Source of the DNA: Palsa-892 sp035556215
GTDB lineage: Bacteria; Pseudomonadota; Alphaproteobacteria; Rhizobiales; Xanthobacteraceae
Direction: 5' to 3'
Length of the DNA: 64,000 nt
Assembly: GCA_035556215.1 (NCBI GenBank)
Contig: DATMFI010000007.1
Coordinates: 139,747 to 203,746 of the forward strand
The position numbers and the translations under genes are program-made. The stretch's first letter is position 1; every line of letters starts with the position of its first letter. Below, piece by piece: positions 60,970-64,000 of the stretch. The notes beneath the pieces are model-generated. The model did no database searches, was not told where the DNA came from, and worked only from the letters and a program-made list of their open reading frames with translations.

Positions 60970-62040
60970 GTGGACAAAGTCCAGACACGCCAAGGCAATC
61001 CGGCTTCAGGCTGGCTTCACAAATTACACCAAACAAGCGGGCTAGGGCTGCGTTGGGCAGCGCTCTCGCTTGCGCTCACGATCGGTGCCGCCGCAAGCGC
61101 TTCCGCACAGGATAAGATCACACTTTCGCTCGCGACCTGGGGCGCTTCCTCGCATCCGCAGGTCAAAGTTTATGCCCATGTGTTCATGGATGAAGTGAAG
61201 AAGCGCACCAACGGTCAGGTCGAGTGGAAGTTCTTTCCCGACGATACGCTGGTGAAGCAGGCTTTCGTGCCGAGCGCGGTGCCGGGTGGCCAAGTCGATA
61301 TTTCGCTCACTACGCTCGATAGCTGGGCTGGCCGTATTCCGCAGGTTTCGATTGCTGCGAGTCCGCTGTGGACGCTCCCGATGGAGGCGAGCGAAAAAGC
61401 GCTGGCGCCTGGTCAGCCGTTATTCGTCTATTTCGATAAACTGATGGAGAAGCATAACACCAAGCTGCTCGCGCTGTTCGACATCGGCGCGCCGGCGTTC
61501 TTCTGCAAATTCGCGTGCCTGCTGCCTGAATCGATGAAGGGGCACACGATGCGAGGCTATTCGAAGGGCGCTTCGGAAAGCATGAAGGCGGTCGGCATCG
61601 CGCCGGTCACGATGGGTGTCGCCGACGTTTATTCCGCCTTGCAGCGGGGCGCGATCGACGGTGCGCTCGGCGGGTTGCAGGGCGCTTACGGACTCAAGCA
61701 CTACGAGGTGACCGATCACGTGCTCGGCAGCGGCGGCATTCTCGGCGCGCTGGTAAACGGCTTCCTGATGAACAAGTCTCGCTTCGAGAAGTTGCCGGCG
61801 AATGTGCAGAAAGCCATTCTCGAAGCGAATGTTGTCGCGAGCGAAGCCAACAACAGAGAGCTTGAGCGCAGCTACAAGGCTTACCTCGCGGACCTCAAGG
61901 CAAAGGGGCTGACGGTCAACGTGCTGACGCCCGGTACGCCGGAGTGGAAGGCGTGGTCCGATGCACTGAAGGCACACCGTGAGGAACTCACCAAGAAGTT
62001 TCCCGCCGATCTTGTCGCCATGACGAAATCAGGCAGCTAA
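60970..62040 (+). CDS. dctP: TRAP transporter solute-binding protein DctP
   Basis: The start is GTG 60970 behind GGGAGGGA. The 356-residue protein has a long signal region (GLRWAALSLALTIGAAASASA-QD) and a DctP domain: ITLSLATWGASSHPQVKVYAHVFMDEVKKRTNGQVEWKFFPDDTLVK, then GYSKGASESMKAVGIAPVTMGVADVYSALQRGAIDGALGGLQGAYG. It captures an organic acid or amino-acid-like ligand for the DctQM membrane complex encoded downstream. The ligand is not known. Confidence 0.93.
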   Translation: MDKVQTRQGNPASGWLHKLHQTSGLGLRWAALSLALTIGAAASASAQDKITLSLATWGASSHPQVKVYAHVFMDEVKKRTNGQVEWKFFPDDTLVKQAFVPSAVPGGQVDISLTTLDSWAGRIPQVSIAASPLWTLPMEASEKALAPGQPLFVYFDKLMEKHNTKLLALFDIGAPAFFCKFACLLPESMKGHTMRGYSKGASESMKAVGIAPVTMGVADVYSALQRGAIDGALGGLQGAYGLKHYEVTDHVLGSGGILGALVNGFLMNKSRFEKLPANVQKAILEANVVASEANNRELERSYKAYLADLKAKGLTVNVLTPGTPEWKAWSDALKAHREELTKKFPADLVAMTKSGS

Positions 62041-62094
62041 CGCGAATGGAGAGAGAGGGGCCATGCCCCTCTCAATTCGGGGAGGGGAAACGCC

Positions 62095-62580
62095 ATGCTT
62101 CTTCGGCTGATCGACCATGCAACGCGCGTTTTGACGGTGGTCAGTGCTGCCATCATCGGCGCGCTTGCATTCCTGGTTTCGTACGATGCGATTACCCGTA
62201 CTTTACGCATGCCGACTATCTGGATATTCGACGTATCGCTCTATCTCCTGATCGCGGCCGGTTTTTTGGGAAGCGCATATGCGCTGCGTTCCGGTTCGCA
62301 TTTCCGGATGGTGATATTCGCCGACATGATCGGCGAGAACGGCCGACGTTGGGCGGATCGCGTCGCCTATTTCGCGACCTTTGCATTCGCGGCGATGATG
62401 ACGTGGCTCACGGCGGGCTATGCCCTCGACAATTATAATGCGGGCTTCACGTCCGGCACGATCCTGGACGCGCCGCTGTGGATCCCGCAATCGGTCATGC
62501 CGATCGGCGCACTCGTACTTGCGCTGGAGGCGCTCAGCATGCTGATCCGCGACGAATATCCCGACGTGGTCGAGGGCTGA
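62095..62580 (+). CDS. dctQ: TRAP transporter small membrane subunit DctQ
   Basis: The 161-residue protein has four membrane segments (ILTVVSAAIIGALAFLVSYDAITRTL, FDVSLYLLIAAGFLGSAYAL, VAYFATFAFAAMMTWLTAGYAL and VMPIGALVLALEALSML). The W..E..LYLLI..A...A...G.H pattern fits the family. ATG 62095 has GGGGAGGGGAAA upstream. It precedes dctM by four bases. Confidence 0.93.
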   Translation: MLLRLIDHATRVLTVVSAAIIGALAFLVSYDAITRTLRMPTIWIFDVSLYLLIAAGFLGSAYALRSGSHFRMVIFADMIGENGRRWADRVAYFATFAFAAMMTWLTAGYALDNYNAGFTSGTILDAPLWIPQSVMPIGALVLALEALSMLIRDEYPDVVEG

Positions 62581-62583
62581 GCG

Positions 62584-63858
62584 ATGACCACAGGGCTTCT
62601 CATCGTTCTTCTTTTTCTCGTGCTGATGGCCATGAGCCTGCCGGTGTTCGTGGCGATGGGACTCGCCGGGTTTGCCGGCTTTATCCTTGCCCATGGCTGG
62701 ACGACGGCGCTCTACGGCTTCACCGAAACGGTGTGGCAATCGACCCACGTTTACGAGTTGATCGCCATTCCGCTCTTTATTCTGACCGGCACGATCATGC
62801 AGCAGAGCGGTTCGGGCCGCGATCTCTATTTGGTCGTCAACGCTTTCGCGGGCCGCGTTCGCAACGCCTCGGGTATCGCCACGATTGTCGCCTGCGGCAT
62901 CTTCGCGGCGATTTGCGGCTCGTCGATCGCGACCGCCGCAACAGTCGGTTATGTCGCGATCCCGGCCCTCAAGGAAGCCGGTTACGGCGACACCCGCGCC
63001 GGCGGTTTCGTCGCCGCGGGCGGCACGCTCGGCATTCTCATCCCGCCCTCCATTCCGATGATCCTCTACGGCATCATTACCGATACCTCGATCGGGCAAT
63101 TATTCATTGCGGGCGTCGTTCCCGGTATCCTGATGATGATCGTGTTCGCGATCTATGCCTGGCGCTCGCAGCCGCGGATCGAAGCGGTGCCGGTGGAGAA
63201 GGGCCAGCACTGGGTGCTGCTTCGCCGCAGCATCGGCGTCATCCTGCTGCCGCCGGTGATCATCGGAGCGATCTATCTCGGCGTTTTCACGCCGACCGAG
63301 GTCGGCGCGCTCGCGGTGTTGTATGTGCTGGCGCTCGGCTTGCTGCAATGCAGGCTTACTTTCGAGAATACCTGGCGCGCCATTCTCAGCGCCACGCGCA
63401 CGAGCGTCATGTTGCTGATGCTGATCATCTTCGGTCAGTACTTCGCGCATTACCTGACTTATGAAGAGGTGCCGCAGACGATCGCGAAGGCGATCGCGGG
63501 CGTTCCCGGCGGTCATTTGGTGACGCTCTCGCTTGTCGTGCTCGGCTATCTGGTGATGGGCATGTTCCTGGAATCGGCGGCGATGCTTCTGATTTCGGTG
63601 CCGATCTTCTTTCCGGTGGCGATGCATCTTGGCATGCATCCGCTGACCTTCGGCATCTTCGCGGTGATGGCGATGGAGATCGCGCAGATATCGCCGCCGG
63701 TCGGCATCAACCTTTTCACGATCCATGGCATCAGCCGCATCCCGCTCGAAAAGCTCGCGCGCGGCGTAATGCCGTTCATCCTGACGCAGATCGCCTTCCT
63801 CTACCTTGTCTATTACGTGCCGGAGATCGTTCTCTGGCTGCCGGAGCGTATGAAATGA
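62584..63858 (+). CDS. dctM: TRAP transporter large membrane subunit DctM
   Basis: The 424-residue protein has about 12 membrane segments and the DctM motifs IAIPLFILTGTIMQQSG, GIFAAICGSSIATAATVGYVAIPALKEAGYG and GTLGILIPPSIPMILYGIITDTSIGQLFIAGVVPG. It forms the sodium-driven import channel with DctQ. Its stop overlaps the next gene's ATG (ATGA), so the following enzyme is in the same operon. Confidence 0.95.
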   Translation: MTTGLLIVLLFLVLMAMSLPVFVAMGLAGFAGFILAHGWTTALYGFTETVWQSTHVYELIAIPLFILTGTIMQQSGSGRDLYLVVNAFAGRVRNASGIATIVACGIFAAICGSSIATAATVGYVAIPALKEAGYGDTRAGGFVAAGGTLGILIPPSIPMILYGIITDTSIGQLFIAGVVPGILMMIVFAIYAWRSQPRIEAVPVEKGQHWVLLRRSIGVILLPPVIIGAIYLGVFTPTEVGALAVLYVLALGLLQCRLTFENTWRAILSATRTSVMLLMLIIFGQYFAHYLTYEEVPQTIAKAIAGVPGGHLVTLSLVVLGYLVMGMFLESAAMLLISVPIFFPVAMHLGMHPLTFGIFAVMAMEIAQISPPVGINLFTIHGISRIPLEKLARGVMPFILTQIAFLYLVYYVPEIVLWLPERMK

Positions 63859-64000
63859 AATTGACGGACTATGAACAATCGCTGCTCGCCGGTGAAGCCG
63901 GCCCGCTGCGCCAGTGGGCCATGGATCATCAGGTCAAGGTCGGGCGCTATCTCGGCGCCAAGGATTTGGTGCCGGTGGTGCAGGCGCACATCATGGCCGA
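63855..64000 (+). CDS. Aconitase-X-type dehydratase, N-terminal part (continues beyond window)
   Basis: The 48 complete codons visible encode MKLTDYEQSLLAGEAGPLRQWAMDHQVKVGRYLGAKDLVPVVQAH and the start of the next residues. The opening M-K-L-T-x-x-E-x-x-L-A-G-E-x-G and the (G/A)xxxVPVxxxHI step match aconitase X (DUF521), which includes cis-3-hydroxy-L-proline dehydratase and related hydro-lyases. It overlaps dctM by four bases. Fusion with a small subunit cannot be judged because the 3' part is outside the window. Confidence 0.72.
   Translation, partial: MKLTDYEQSLLAGEAGPLRQWAMDHQVKVGRYLGAKDLVPVVQAHIMA

Overview
The window is high-GC, densely packed chromosomal DNA from an alphaproteobacterium, most likely Hyphomicrobiales near the Bradyrhizobium/Afipia/Pseudolabrys/Xanthobacteraceae area. 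The grounds are a circularly permuted two-piece tmRNA gene, an alpha-type SspB, DUF4169/DUF2065/DUF6496 small proteins, Bradyrhizobium-like core genes, and three copies of a roughly 50-bp palindromic intergenic element. No rRNA, CRISPR array or intact insertion sequence was seen. There is one tRNA gene, tRNA-Lys(CTT).

Layout. 1-4.1 kb: end of a UvrD/PcrA-type helicase, prmA, a thioesterase and a GlcD/LDH-D type FAD oxidase. 4.2-11.2 kb: a long AsmA-like protein convergent with the minus-strand series ssrA (tmRNA), sspB, folA, then gamma-glutamyltransferase. 11.2-18.7 kb: many small exported, membrane or basic proteins, a pirin, two tandem Rnk/GreA-C-type proteins, a methyltransferase and a cupin. 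18.7-20.0 kb: an AT-richer Fic/VbhA-like toxin-antitoxin pair sitting between broken fragments of two neighbouring genes. 20.0-23.1 kb: thiC and a four-helix membrane protein gene behind a TPP riboswitch, then a TetR regulator. 23.5-37.6 kb: thyA, a Spy/CpxP-like protein, fumC, hflK-hflC-DUF2065-degP, serB, miaA, an AhpD-like protein, an HpaB/AbfD-fold protein with a divergent TetR, and an isochorismatase-like hydrolase. 37.7-41.4 kb: the branched-chain amino acid genes ilvB-ilvN-ilvC with a leader-peptide attenuator. 41.4-48.5 kb: an osmoprotectant-type ABC transporter with permease and binding protein fused, a DedA protein, a NitT/TauT-type ABC transporter and pdxY. 49.5-51.4 kb: leuA with a leucine-rich leader peptide and switchable hairpins. 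51.4-56.4 kb: an exported protein with four Kazal-like repeats, a TctCBA transporter and a Tat-exported superoxide dismutase. 56.6-60.1 kb: tRNA-Lys followed by an AT-richer stretch with a LysR regulator, a dctP fragment joined to a broken M20 peptidase gene, and a RidA-family gene. 60.1-64 kb: a GntR regulator divergent from a TRAP transporter (dctPQM) that runs into the start of an aconitase-X-type dehydratase gene.

How it fits together. The tmRNA adds the tag ANDNYAPVAQAA to proteins on stalled ribosomes, and SspB, encoded just downstream on the same strand, should hand such tagged proteins to ClpXP. The ilv and leu genes each carry a short leader ORF rich in the amino acid made by the pathway, which argues for translation-coupled attenuation. 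thiC and its membrane-protein neighbour should both be shut down by thiamine pyrophosphate. Several solute-uptake systems (TctABC, TRAP, two ABC transporters) suggest a scavenger of organic acids and amino-acid-like compounds. The Fic module and the region after tRNA-Lys are the two stretches that most look like recent rearrangement or transfer.
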